This document shows positions 11,601-22,952 of a DNA stretch of 64,000 nucleotides, in pieces. Every line of letters starts with the position of its first letter. The first letter of the stretch is position 1. Under the pieces are notes generated by a model. That model was not told the DNA's origin, searched no databases, and saw only the letters and a program-made list of their open reading frames with translations. Source of the stretch: Pelargonium nanum (lineage: Eukaryota; Streptophyta; Magnoliopsida; Geraniales; Geraniaceae); assembly GCA_036897485.1 (NCBI GenBank), contig JAYMTF010000023.1:1-64000 (forward strand), written 5' to 3'. The position numbers and the translations under genes are program-made.

Positions 11601-12905
11601 AACTTCGTTAAGGAGTAGTGTCACGACTCACAAGACGAGACTCCTAGAGGTCTGTTGTTGGCTTGGTAAATTTTGGGACCCCTAGAGGTTTATTGTTGGC
11701 ATGGTGCATCTCGAGACGTGTTGTACACGAGACATATTGTACACGTGCATGGTGCATCTCAGAGGTCCCAATTTATAATACATATTGTACATTTGACATT
11801 GTGATTCGACAAAATATCAATAAATTATTTATGTATCATATTGTCTCATTTATTGACAAAATATTTTGTACAAATATTTTTGTGGAACATTTGAGATATA
11901 TAGCATTGCTCTTAATTAAAAGTATTAAAAAAATTGAAAGGATTACTTATACTCATGCCATTGCACCCATTGTTTACGTAATTTCAACCATAGTTTGCAT
12001 AATTGAGATGAGATCTTACAAGTGCAATTTGTTAACATATTGTCTGAGATATCTATAAGATTTTTAAATTTAATCTTCCCAAATTAGAATAACAATTAAT
12101 TTGTAAAAGTTGGATCACAAATTGATTAGGTGATCTCATTTACTAAGAATAGCAAGTAGGAGAAAAATATAATGAAAAGAAAAATAATCGGCAACGCCGA
12201 GGAGTGGTTGAAAAAGACAAGTTGCGATTGTTATACGGATACATTGGCTCTAGACATACAAAAATATATTACTTGTAATTTTCTTACAAACAAACATTAC
12301 ATTTTGTGGATAAGTCTTTGGAAAAGTCAATAGTCCAATAATAAATTTATATTATTATTTTGTGGGACACCACCTCACCTATCCACTCCACTTGCACACT
12401 ACTCTCTTGTCTTTTGCGTGGCTTCAAGGAACCATCACTTCCTCTAATCTCATAGGTTAAGGCTCATCCAATCATATTAATGGATCTTAATTAAACCCAT
12501 TTTACATTAAACTAATCAAGGTTTTTGATGTCACTACATATCTAATTATCTCATTGGATCCCACTAACCCCTTTTCGTTTATCTTTCAACTGGTTTTTGG
12601 TTGGTTGGTGGTTGGTGGTATTTTCCAAATTATCCATACTTTGTTATTTTTAATGAAATTGGTATATCAATTTCACTTATCAAGACAATAATGTGATATA
12701 TTAACACCTTTAATCATGTTTTAGCATCTTTTAGTCTCAAAATAAGTAATTTGTGGAGGGGGATAAATGGAAATATTCTTGAGTTAAGTACTTACATAAT
12801 TACATAAAATATTTATATAATCCTATTTGATATTTATTTGGATGATATTATATATATATATATATTTCAAATTTAAATCATATATTTTTTAATTAAATTT
12901 CTATA
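11601..12905. other. AT-rich spacer
   Basis: Near 11640-11770 short phrases recur (CCTAGAGGT, TTGTTGGC, GGTGCATCTC, GTTGTACACGAGACATATTGTACACG), giving weak direct and inverted repeats. A 131-codon open frame at 11663-12058 is AT-driven and has no recognisable domain. Otherwise nothing is seen. Confidence 0.35.
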
Positions 12906-13130
12906 CTCCATCCGTCTCAAAATGAGTGTCATATTTATCTTAAATTTGTTCTAAAATGAGTGTCATCTTTCATATTTTTAGTTAATTATACACGAAGTTT
13001 TAATAATATCCTTATGACAAGTTAGTAAGTATCTCTTAACAAATTATCATGAATATAAGAGTAAATATATCATACTAACTAATTTTTTTTCGAAATAGTA
13101 ACAAAAACACTAATTTTAATACTGATGGAG
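12906..13130. mobile_element. Stowaway-like (Tc1/mariner) MITE, 225 bp
   Basis: Left end CTCCATCCGTCTCAAAATGA and right end ACTGATGGAG are inverted copies of the Stowaway CTCCxTCCGT terminus, and the element is flanked by TA on both sides (12904-12905 and 13131-13132), the mariner target. The inside is AT-rich, and ATGAGTGTCAT occurs twice. Non-autonomous, with no coding capacity. Confidence 0.7.
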
Positions 13131-13132
13131 TA

Positions 13133-14592
13133 AATATACCAGACTAGTTTGTAAGTTTAATGAATGTTTATATTCTAACAAAAATGTGAACTCGATTTTC
13201 AAATTAAAAATTTACCATTTCATAAATTTAATTTCTTGTATTCACACATATTTGTTTCGTCTACTAGTAAAATCGAGGTTATATGCAATCGAGAACGAGA
13301 ACAAATTTCACACTCCATAACAAATTAAATGAGAACGAAAATGAAGAATTTTTACCTGTGGAGATGTGGACGGAATGAGACTAGCACGATCCCTAGCCAT
13401 GAGTCCATGACCATCCAAATTGATCCCATCCACTTGTGCTGATTAGTTGTTAGTTGTGAACTGTGAGTAGTCAATTTTGCAAATATCTTGGTTGCTATTG
13501 GTGACCTTAATAAATCGATTGACTAATGATATATTATAATGTCTACCACCATTACATATATAGCTGTTTTGCTATCTTTTTCATTATAATAATATAGTTT
13601 TAGATTGTAATATCATAATAATGAGCTGTTTAGATCATTAGATCACTTTTATTTACTATATAGTTTTGGATTGCGGCCGCTAATATTAGCTGTGTTTTAG
13701 TTCCTTCTCCATTAATGCTACTCTTAATGCGCTACATACAAATGAAGGCTGTTCTTTATATTGATAGTTACAGTGTTGTTGCTCTTAATTAGAGTCGATA
13801 TTAGCATGCTATGCTACTCAAAATTGTACGAGGAAAATCATTTTATTATAAGTTGAACATGGGCGTGGTTCGAAAAATATTGTTATGGGGACATCCAAAC
13901 ATGTTTTCCAAAAAAAATTAAGTATCTGGACAAGTCAATTATTGTGCCAAAGAAAGATAATTTCGAAAATGAATGCAACTAAGCTGTTAAAATAGTCCGG
14001 AACCTAGAGACACATGTTCAAGAGGACATTGGATTTTATGTGGACAACATATTTTTGATCTTCTTGCATCTTTTGCATTCAATGGTTCTTCTTAAGTATG
14101 GAGAATGCGCTTAAAAACAATGTCATAAAACGTATTAGGAGTCAACAAGGACGCCAAGACCATGCATCAAAACCTCCAAGCCTGTTTACCTAATTACAAA
14201 ATTAAGATTAAACTCTCATCCGATAAAAGTCAATCCTAATCATGTTTGTCAGCTCATAAACTCTCTCAAGAAGGTCAATGGAGCTCCCGTTGATCTTGCC
14301 CTTTCGAACCTCACAAAAAATGTTCATCATTCTCCCTAAGGCAGCACACAACTCAATCAAAAGTAGGAAAACAATTTTGTTCCAAATTCAAATTTGTTTA
14401 ACTAGTTTATTGTAAATAAAACACATGCACCAAACTTGTTTAAACCTATATCGGTAATGAATAAAAACGAACCTAAACTGCGCGCTTAGAGCCACTCGGG
14501 GACCATGAATCAAACTCGTTGAACCATATGAATGTTAAAAACAAATGATCCATAAAGAACAAAGAATAAATAGATCACACGACACATCAACA
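13133..14592. other. AT-rich spacer
   Basis: No gene recognised. A NotI-type GCGGCCGC sits at 13673-13680 in otherwise AT-rich DNA. The part from 13870 to 14560 is of mixed composition with no domain visible in any frame. Confidence 0.35.
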
Positions 14593-14797
14593 CGTCCTCA
14601 AAATAAGTGTCATACTTTCAATTTTGAGTAAAATTAAGAAGTTAGATATTGTTGTATAATTACTCTTCAATTCTCATGGACATGTACTTGTTCTAACAAT
14701 TTAATTAAAGAATACTCTAACTTATTGTATAGACGTTAATTATATTTCATGTATAACTAAAGAAGAAACAAAACACTTATTTTAGACAGATTAAGTA
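14593..14797. mobile_element. Probable decayed Stowaway-like MITE
   Basis: Starts CGTCCTCAAAATAAGTGTCA and ends AACACTTATTTTAGACAGAT, resembling the CTCCxTCCGTCxCA...TGTC ends of the copy at 12906, with the inner word AAGTGT in inverted order at the right. The outermost CTCC bases and a clean TA duplication are not clear. Confidence 0.4.
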
Positions 14798-15340
14798 TAA
14801 TTTATAGTGAGATTTTTTGTTTCTACTTTTCATATGTTATCATCTTTGAATAATAAATTAAAAAATAAAACTAATCGTTGAGATACAAAGACATATTTCA
14901 TGAAAGTGTATATTTTTAAAGCTTCACAATATAAAAAAACTCAATAACTTTTAAATTTTCAGTTATGATTTTAGTTCATTGAGGACCTGAATTTGAATGA
15001 TCTAACAACAAAGTTAATTAGTTAACAACAAAAAGGTAATCTCAATTCATTGAAAACTCCTAAACAAACAAACATTACATGCCTTTGATTAACTTCTTAA
15101 TACACACACGTATATCTATATATATATTAAATGAATAACGTTGCTGCAGTGCCGCCTAATGTCTGCTTACATATTTTTTTATAATACATTCCAAAAAAAA
15201 AATCATCTTCAATTTATGGTTCTGCCAAAAATTTCACGATAATTTCTAGAACTTCATTCAAAAGATGCATGCATATAATTGGCACACACAACGATGAGTA
15301 TTATTGAACATAAAATATACGTATGTATGTTCAGGCAAAC
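14798..15340. other. AT-rich spacer
   Basis: AT-rich sequence with a (TA) run near 15110-15130. No feature seen. Confidence 0.3.
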
Positions 15341-15347
15341 AGAACCT

Positions 15348-15385
15348 TTGACATTGACTCTAAATGTGTCACATTTGACTTTGAC
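15348..15385 (+). promoter_or_regulatory. Cluster of four W-box cores
   Basis: TTGAC occurs at 15348, 15354, 15375 and 15381, all on the plus strand within 38 bases; two read TTGACT and one TTGACC, the full WRKY target. It lies in the spacer between the two divergent ERF genes, about 5.4 kb and 5.9 kb from their starts. Function is inferred only. Confidence 0.45.
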
Positions 15386-15450
15386 CATGACTTTTTCAGC
15401 TTTCTATTCTTAGTAACTTACGTACGGGTCGCTTCGTGCCAACGACCCAT

Positions 15451-15581
15451 CACGTGCGTTGCACCGCAATGTTTGAGTCTTGTTCCTCACTAAACGACAA
15501 AAATAAGCTCCACGTGGACTGCTACTTGTACTAGGAGAGTACTAAAATACTAAACATCAATGTTCTCAAAAGGACCACGTG
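15451..15581. promoter_or_regulatory. Cluster of three G-box/ABRE cores
   Basis: CACGTG at 15451, 15511 (in CCACGTGG) and 15576 (in CCACGTGTC), followed at about 15588-15608 by CATGCA-type RY words (ATGCATGCAG, CTGCATGG). The block is GC-richer than the kilobases around it and directly follows the W-box cluster. This composition suggests a distal enhancer or conserved non-coding element for one or both ERF genes. Confidence 0.45.
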
Positions 15582-15619
15582 TCTAAATGCATGCAGCTAC
15601 TGCATGGAACCTTCTCTTT

Positions 15620-17240
15620 AATGTAAAAAAAATATATAAATAAACTTACTATTTGCAATAAAAAAATATTAACATGATATTTTAATTTTTTGTGAGTTTA
15701 GGCATGTGTGATATTGAAAAGTTAGTTGTTGAATGGAATTCAAAATTTCCAATCAAAACATTTGTCTCCATTTTTTAATATTATATTTGAAATGTCAAAT
15801 ATTGCTTTTATTTCAATCAAGTTGGACCATTTTTACTCGGATCAATGAATATAGCCATTATTGGTGTCATCAAGTGGCTATTATATATCTTATTATAAAA
15901 ATTATCTTAATCATGCATTAGTTTTGTCAATTTGTAGCTAATCTCTTTTATGAATTCACAAATAGATGACACCAGATTTGAAAACTACATCATATTAAAA
16001 TAGAATTTAATTTATAGACGTATCCAATAAATATTGCGGCTTCAGCATTAATTAATATATAGAGTGTCTAATTAATTGTTTCTACTAATTAATTTATGAT
16101 AGTGGCAAGTCAATAAATGAATAATATCAGATATTTAACATAAGTTATCAAATATGACAAACTTCAACTTTTAATTTATGCTCAACAAGTACTATAAAAT
16201 GCTTATATATACCTTTATTTTTATAATGTGAATTAATTATACAATGATGTCGATCTGAAACGTGGGTGTCTTTTGTTTTAATATTTTTTTATGAAATTAG
16301 TAGGTTCTATGAATGTAACTTGCCGGATTGGGAAACTAATTATCCATGGACGATATGTACGAAGAATTTGAAGCACTTGTTTTGATATTAACTAAATTAT
16401 TTGTTTTATTACATTGCTCATCAAATCTGAAAGTAAATTTTATCATAATATGAATTATTTATTAGTGGATAAGATTTAAGCTTTTGAAGTTATCATCTCG
16501 ATTAAAATCATTATAAGATTATAAAATAATCAAAACTCAACCGATAATCAAATGGCTTAAAGCTATTGCTTGGGCTCAACAAATAATTCTAAGTTATTAT
16601 TTTTCCTTTAATTATAAAGTAGATTATAATTTATACAAATAATTGGCCAAAGTGAACATTTGTGTAAAATATAACTTATATCAACTTCATTGGATTTTTT
16701 TGTATCACGTCTCTTAGGTTTTGGCAAGCCTAAAGCTAATATGTTGAACGCTAGAGCCTAGGAGTGAAGGCTTCTAGAATAAACTTAGGTTTGAAAGCTT
16801 TTTATAAAGTTATGTTTGTAATCATTTTACTATGGGTATATTATAGATAAATACAAATATACAATATACTTAATATTTATGTATTTGAATCAATATACAT
16901 TTTTAATTTTTTTTTACACCTATTTCGAAATTGCAGAACTGGCCCATAGGTAGATATGACACATCAGATTTCGGGTCGAGTTTGAGTTTGTAAAGTTTGG
17001 ACATAAAATGCATTGAATCGTGCGGGGTTACCCGACCTTACATGATATTCTACCCGATAAACCAGACTTGAACGATGGTCGAGTCGAATTGGGCAAAAGC
17101 CATGTCAAATTTTAGGTGTCTGCAAGTTCTAGTCTAAACTTAAAATTCTACTTATGGGCTCCTGATAAAACAAACAATAAAAATGAAAATGATGGATAAG
17201 AGCAAGGGTTGTATGTGCAATTTATGATTGACTTGAATTT
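15620..17240. other. AT-rich spacer
   Basis: Mostly AT-rich. From about 16920 to 17110 the sequence changes to a moderately GC-rich patch with GGGTCGAG, GGGGTTACCCGACC and CCCGATAAACC, perhaps a transposon scrap, but no family is identifiable. Confidence 0.3.
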
Positions 17241-17849
17241 GGTACAATTTATTGTGACAGTCCTAAGATGCTACAACTCAAGCTAATTAATGCAACAATG
17301 TTTCCTTTCCTATGCTGCCCCAAATTTGGTGAAAAAACAAGGCAATACCAAAATATATGGCTTGAATGATCCATACCATTAGCTCCATTAAATTTCAATT
17401 CAGTCAACATCACTACAAAGCATTCTGTATCTATTGCTGCTTGGTTGATGCAATACAAAAACCTTCCCAGAAATGGAAAACAACCTGTATTAGTATACAA
17501 CAAAATCAACTTTAAGCATTGCCTTCACTTCACTTCTGTGAATTAGGCTATATATAATCAATATCCTCTTTATTCATTCATATAGACAACAAGGTAAAGA
17601 CAAGAAATGGAAGGATCAGAGAGATTCAACAATGGAAGCCACACAATCAGGATCAGATATATGCCAAAAGTGAAACCATGAGGTGGTGGGATTTTTAAGC
17701 ATATCCTATCTTTTAGAATGGCATAACAGGGCAATTCTCATCTCATTGAATGCATAGTTCCTAACTTCTTGTGTGATGAAGTGTCTGGAGAAAACAAAAG
17801 TACATATTCTTTTTTAACATCAAAAGTATTTTATTGCTTACAATTCAAA

Positions 17850-18300
17850 AATAGAGACATACTCAATACTATTTGGAACGCTTTCCTCCCAAATAACGTC
17901 TGGCATAGAATCAAATGATCTAGCTTAGTCATAAACTGCTCTATAAGCATACTTACGAGAATAAAAAAGTTTTGTTAAACCATCTAGACAAGTTGCTTAT
18001 GTGAAAAAATACAAGAGCGAAGACATTGGATGCCTCTCCTTCGACCTGAATCACTTGAACCACTTGTAATATGTCAACCTCAAACGTCATCCGTAGGATC
18101 ATCGTTTTCGTCAATCGAGACTACTTAGCACCAACCCACTTAATCACGTTGAATGCATTGATGTCCTCCCCTCTACCCTGCAGAGTTTGAACCACCTAAA
18201 ACGCATTAGACTTGATTAGATGCTCTTGTCTACCCTGCTTTACAACCCAACTAAGCGCCTCACGGGTCGACTTCGCCTCCATCGTGCTGTTCGTGCTCAT
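17850..18300 (-). pseudogene. LINE-type RNase H (RVT_3) remnant
   Basis: On the minus strand, frames read STMEAKSTREALSWVVKQG, then, after an in-frame stop, VVQTLQGRGEDINAF, and further down SMPDVIWEESVP. These match in order the ExxAxREALSWxxxxG, VVQxL and final WxxxxP parts of the RNase H domain at the end of plant LINE open reading frames. Stops and frame changes show it is dead. No poly(A) tail or target duplication was found. It could alternatively be a copy of a stand-alone RNase H-like host gene. Confidence 0.5.
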
Positions 18301-20880
18301 TTGAACTTTTTTACAAAACCGCCATTTTTCTCAAAACCTAAAAATAATAACTAAACGTTTGTCGTCATGACAATAACTCATTATTAAAACGAGAAATCCA
18401 CTTTTTCAAAACCTTAATATTAAAAGTACACCTAACTAAATCTAATATAATTATATGTCTATGAGTTGAAGTTAATTCCCCCAACTAAGTTTAGCAAAGT
18501 GCATATTAATCACCAAGAAGCAATTAATACTTCCAAGAACAACACAAGCCACAAAGTTTCCATAACATGATCTTAATTCAATATTTGTAACATCAAGACA
18601 GTAACATGTTCCCAGAGGAGGGAAAGGAACCAAGCAATTCAGCTCCTAGTTGAAGGCTTGAAGCTTCTTTAAGCTTAACCTTGTTAGCTTTCCATGAACT
18701 GTAGTCCTTTAACTTCCACTGTTTGTGGTTACTTGAGTCAAATTATGAAGGAATAGTATCATGATTGAATTAGTACCAGGAATTGCACGGCTTATTTAAC
18801 CATTCCTGGTAAAATTCAACTCCTGAACGCTAAGAAATGTGAAAAGTATAACATAGAATTATTGATCAATGTCAAAATACTTCTCATTATCAGATTAAAA
18901 CCCCTGAGACCAAGCAAGTCAACCATATTATATAATTAAAAGTCAATCTCGGAAAATAAAATTTAGTCATTAACTCTGTTATTTCACACTGCATGAAAAG
19001 TCATCAACACTTGCATTTCAGCGATACACATCTGGTTTAAACACGAGAGAATACACCTGAATTAGTTAGTAACTTCAAGGTAACTAATCTGACATATATG
19101 GGTGTGAGTGTCAGCTTTTAAATGAAGCACCCCAATTCAGAGTGATGAAAGTAAAGTTTTAGAAGTTTTTAACATTACAACAGAGAAAATAATATCGAAT
19201 CAATCATTGTCACATTCAGGTAAATCACAAAACCAAATTAATTCCTTGTTAGTTTTACTAATGATGCTGCTGTGTGTAAATGGTCATTAATTTGATGACG
19301 GTCTTTCCAGTGTGAAATGTTATATATTAAAACACGGAAAAACCTTGGACTTAGTTAGAGCTTCTACACTCGTTCATCCTACCTAAAGGAAGAAAGGTTC
19401 AAAAATTTGTTCTATGCATACGGTTCCCAAATAACCATTCTTGGTTTGCATTAAATAAATTGGAGTAGTTGCAACATGAAGGAAGTCTCACAATAAATAA
19501 CCAACTGCAACCATTGACTAATTCTTATCTTCTAATTACAATAAGTTGACCCTACTTCATAAATTATTCTTGGGTTGGCACAATGTCCCTTTTCTACTCT
19601 TGTTGCTGTTAGTAAAAACAGACTTAACCACACGCAAATGTGCTGTAAATGTGTCGTAATCCACCTTAACTCTTGCCTAATGATCCTACGTACTGGACCA
19701 TCAAGATTAGTAAAAAGACAGGACTGATTGGTGCAGCCAATAAAAGGAAGGGAAGACACATTCTTGTCATACTAGGTCTTCACTAAGCTTTAACTAATAA
19801 TCTAAATCTGATCTCCTTTCAGCTATATAATTTTTGTACGAGTTAGGTAGCTTTGTCGGCCAACTTTTGCCTGAGATGAATCTAAGAATGAATATAAAAT
19901 TATGAAATTACTTACTGTAAAGTGAAAAGGTTTAAGAAAAAGATGAGGGGAAAATTAAAGCTTCTTATAGTTGAATTAAAAAAATCCAAGTTGAATCAAT
20001 CTATCAGCAGATGCATTATCAAAGAAATGGACCAAACCATGTTCACATCATCGAGGACCAAATCAGTAGATTCCCTTCTAAGCAATATTGGCTTCTAGAG
20101 ATTGTATTAAAAAAAGTTCTCATTTATCTTCTTTTGTTAGTCTAATTGCGCCACTGCACATTAGGGGTGCCAATCTCTATTCAAAATTATCAACTCAGGT
20201 ATAACAAATTCAACTGGTTAAAAGAACAATTAGCCCAAATTTGGTTCTTTACTCCAATCCTACATGAGTTGATTTGATATATATTTGACCGGAGGATCAG
20301 TTATAAACAGGATGAGAGCTAAAGTCTCTTCATGTGAGTTGTGAATTTGTAATGTCAAAGAACCCAACTGGTTAAAGTGTTAAACCAACAAGCTATCTAG
20401 GACTTATCCCAAACAAACGTGAGTTGGACTTTCATCTTCTAGAACAAAAACAAACCCTGAATTTGGTGACTTCATCAAATTCCATAGATGATTAATAAGA
20501 TGGAGATTGAAATGTAGACCTAAACCCAAGATTTCATTTTGCGAGAACTTCAATTCACACGTAACCACATGTTCGTTCCGGTTTTCTTGAAGAAGTCCAT
20601 CACTTCAATTAATTAACAAAACATAGGTCTGACCAAATCCAGGGCCTTGGCGTTATTTTTAAGACTTAAAACCCCATAATCTTGCCTTAAACTTAAATAC
20701 ATCTTCCCCGGACAACAACAGCATTAATTAACTAAGTTTCATGTTGTTTTATACTATAAAACTGTATAAACAGAACGTGCACTCTAGAGAACCAACCTGG
20801 AAGCAGACTTTAAATATAATCAAATCCCAAAATAGTAACTATCAAAAAGAAGACAAACAACAATTGGGATAGTAAACAAG
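18301..20880. other. Spacer upstream of the ERF5/6-like gene
   Basis: Moderately AT-rich with no recognised gene. Around 18605-18740 the minus strand has a 49-codon stretch without stops ending in TGA (contains LQLGAELLGSFPSSG), with CAAACAG just before it as a possible acceptor. Around 17250-17475 a minus-strand block follows TAATACAG. These could be exons of an unknown or non-coding minus-strand transcript, but no family match supports coding. Confidence 0.3.
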
Positions 20881-20888
20881 TGACTCAC

Positions 20889-20967
20889 AGCCATCGGATG
20901 ATCCCGTTGTATGCAAATCCAACAATCCAAGAGTCCCGAATCGCAATGCTATTCACCTGGTCCTCAC
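20889..20967 (-). other. Exon-like block upstream of ERF5/6-like gene
   Basis: On the minus strand a 79-base block is bounded by a strong acceptor (CACTTGCAG) and a consensus donor (CT then GTGAGT). One frame is open across it and reads AIRDSWIVGFAYNGIIRW. It lies 125 bases upstream of the TATA box of the plus-strand ERF. I do not recognise the peptide. It may be an exon of a divergent non-coding transcript or a fossil exon. Confidence 0.3.
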
Positions 20968-21091
20968 CTGCAAGTGATTGAAACCCATAAAAAAGAATTT
21001 AATAGAAGGATAATGGGAATAGGATACTTCGTTCTTGCATCCAAGAACCTTGAAATGAAAGTCGCATTGGAGCCTTCCAAATCCTCCTTCC

Positions 21092-21099
21092 TATATATA
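21092..21099 (+). promoter_or_regulatory. TATA box of the ERF5/6-like gene
   Basis: TATATATA 142 bases upstream of the ATG at 21234; the intervening leader is C/T-rich (CTCTCAACTCTCCATCTCCA), typical of plant 5' UTRs. Confidence 0.6.
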
Positions 21100-21233
21100 C
21101 CATTCCTCCACTCTATCATTCCACTCTCAACTCTCCATCTCCATCTCCAAATTCAAAACAAACTGTCTTTTATCTTCAAAAGATTCAATTTTGAAGAATT
21201 GTGTTTGATTCTCTAACTATCAGCAGTAAAAAA

Positions 21234-22160
21234 ATGGCTTATGAAAATGAAGTTTCAGCACTAGAGTTCATCAAGTTCCATCTTCTTGGTGAATTCTCAC
21301 CTGTCCCAGTTTTTGGGTCATCGAATCAATGGATGAGCGAGGCTTCAAGCTCCACTCAAGCTGACGAGTTCTTCTTTGAATTCGAGACCAAACCTCAAAT
21401 CATCGACCTCTCCACCCCAAAACCAGACAACACTTGCTCCAACACCGAGACCAGTTCTGAATCCAGCAATTGCTTCGATTTGGAGCCCAAATTTCAGTTC
21501 CCAGGTTTCGAATTCGAATCAAAACCTCAAACCCTAAACCTCGCGGTTCAAGAGCCAATCGAGTCGAGCCCGAGCCCGCAGTCGAATCGGAAACCAGCTT
21601 TGAAGATCGCGCTCCCGAACAAGACCCAGTGGCTGCAATTCGCGAACCCGAAACCCGAATCGAACCCATCAGTGGCGGTGCAGAAAAAATCCAAACTTGA
21701 GGAGCAAAAGAGGCACTACAGAGGCGTCCGACAACGGCCCTGGGGCAAATTCGCGGCGGAGATCCGCGACCCGAACCGCCGCGGAACCCGCGTGTGGCTC
21801 CGGACCTTTGACACCGCCCTTGAAGCCGCCAAGGCCTACGACCGAGCCGCCTTCAAGCTGCGCGGGTCAAAGGCGATCCTAAACTTCCCGCTCGAAGCTG
21901 GGAAGCCCGAGCCCGTCGCCGCCGAGTGCCGGAAAAGGCGCAGGGAGGACGAGGCGGCGCCGGCGCCGGTGAAAAAGGAGAAGTTGCAGCAGCAATGTAA
22001 TGAAACGACGACGAATAATTGTATGGACGGAGCTCCGTTAACGCCGTCAACGTGGAAAGGTTTTTGGGACTGCGATGTGAACGAGATGTTCAGCGTGCCG
22101 CTACTGTCACCGTTATCTCCTCACCCGCAGATGGGTTACTCACAGCTAATGGTCATTTGA
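21234..22160 (+). CDS. Group IXb ethylene-response factor (ERF5/ERF6-like), single exon, 308 aa
   Basis: AP2/ERF transcription factor of the ERF5/6 clade, regulators of defence, oxidative stress and growth restraint. Start chosen at ATG 21234 ([20 protein letters not shown]), which matches the clade N-terminus. The motif [18 protein letters not shown] at about 119-137 is a clade signature, the AP2 domain spans 161-219 ([20 protein letters not shown]), and a basic run RKRRR follows at 233-237. The C-terminus [17 protein letters not shown] carries two Ser-Pro sites (S292, S295) equivalent to those phosphorylated by MPK3/MPK6 in Arabidopsis ERF6. Odd: residue 190 is Arg (CGG, 21801-21803) where AP2 domains have a near-invariant Gly in WLGTF. 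The rest of the domain is intact, so the gene looks functional. Intronless and GC-rich like its divergent partner. Confidence 0.92.
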   Translation: MAYENEVSALEFIKFHLLGEFSPVPVFGSSNQWMSEASSSTQADEFFFEFETKPQIIDLSTPKPDNTCSNTETSSESSNCFDLEPKFQFPGFEFESKPQTLNLAVQEPIESSPSPQSNRKPALKIALPNKTQWLQFANPKPESNPSVAVQKKSKLEEQKRHYRGVRQRPWGKFAAEIRDPNRRGTRVWLRTFDTALEAAKAYDRAAFKLRGSKAILNFPLEAGKPEPVAAECRKRRREDEAAPAPVKKEKLQQQCNETTTNNCMDGAPLTPSTWKGFWDCDVNEMFSVPLLSPLSPHPQMGYSQLMVI

Positions 22161-22723
22161 GCAGTTAGTTTAATCCTGGTGGCATTTGTAAAATTCAATT
22201 TATTTTTTTCAGAAAAAAAGGGTGTATATTTGGATATTTCTTGACACATTAATTCAATTTTTTGTTTGTTATGCTCATATTGTTTGTTTCTGGATGATTT
22301 CATTTTTGGGTTCAAGTAACTGAATGAGGATGGTTGGTTGGAGTTTCTAGCAACATTTTCACAAAACATAGAAATTTCTAACAAAAATTTGGTGAAGAAA
22401 CGAAACATTTTTTTAGTTTGGAAATCATATTGATCCAGAGAAATTGTATCACCTTATTTTTAGCTGACTACAGGTAAAATTTTGTATTTTCGCATACTAT
22501 GCATTAAATTTTATTCAAGAATTTATAATGTAACTCATTATTATTTTTTTAAAATCTAATATAACTCATTATTAATTATAATTTATATTTATAACAAAAA
22601 AATATAAATGTCAAAGTTTTATTGGATATATTTTATTTTAATGAGTCGTCATAATTTATTTGTCGAAATGATTTTAAACCAAAAACCTTTTACTCTAAAA
22701 AAACATAAGATTAAATGAGTACT
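22161..22723. other. 3' UTR and AT-rich spacer
   Basis: About 200 bases of T-rich 3' UTR, then AT-rich spacer. Nothing else seen. Confidence 0.4.
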
Positions 22724-22732
22724 AAATAAAAA

Positions 22733-22943
22733 GAGTAGAGAATTTTAAGCAAAAAAATTAATTGGCTTAAATTAATTCACAACTAAAATAGTGACACATC
22801 ATTAAAATCTTGGATTTGGGCGGATCGCTTCTCTCCCACAAATTCATTGAGTGGGTATGAGCGATATTTTAATGAGGTGTCATGTTATAATTGACTTGGC
22901 TTAGCCTAAGAAAAAAATAACATGGTTTAGATTCATTTTCCTC
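22733..22943. mobile_element. MULE-type MITE, 211 bp with 9-bp target duplication (copy 2)
   Basis: Flanked by the perfect 9-bp direct repeat AAATAAAAA at 22724-22732 and 22944-22952. The right end reads GGTTTAGATTCATTTTCCTC exactly as in the copy at 54855; the left end has drifted. Inner repeats GGCTTA and TTGGCTTAGCCTAAG, ATCTTGGATTTGGGCGGATC in the middle. The 9-bp duplication points to Mutator-like transposase. No coding capacity. Confidence 0.8.
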
Positions 22944-22952
22944 AAATAAAAA

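Noticed and set aside
11663-12058. 131-codon plus-strand frame
   Set aside because: AT-driven composition, no domain, no homolog recalled, starts inside a patch of degenerate repeats.
16940-17110. GGGTCGAG / ACCCGACC-rich patch as a transposon
   Set aside because: Only composition supports it; no termini or coding trace.
18605-18740. 49-codon stop-free minus-strand stretch with possible acceptor
   Set aside because: No Met, no recognised family and no matching neighbouring exon; kept only as part of a low-confidence transcript idea.
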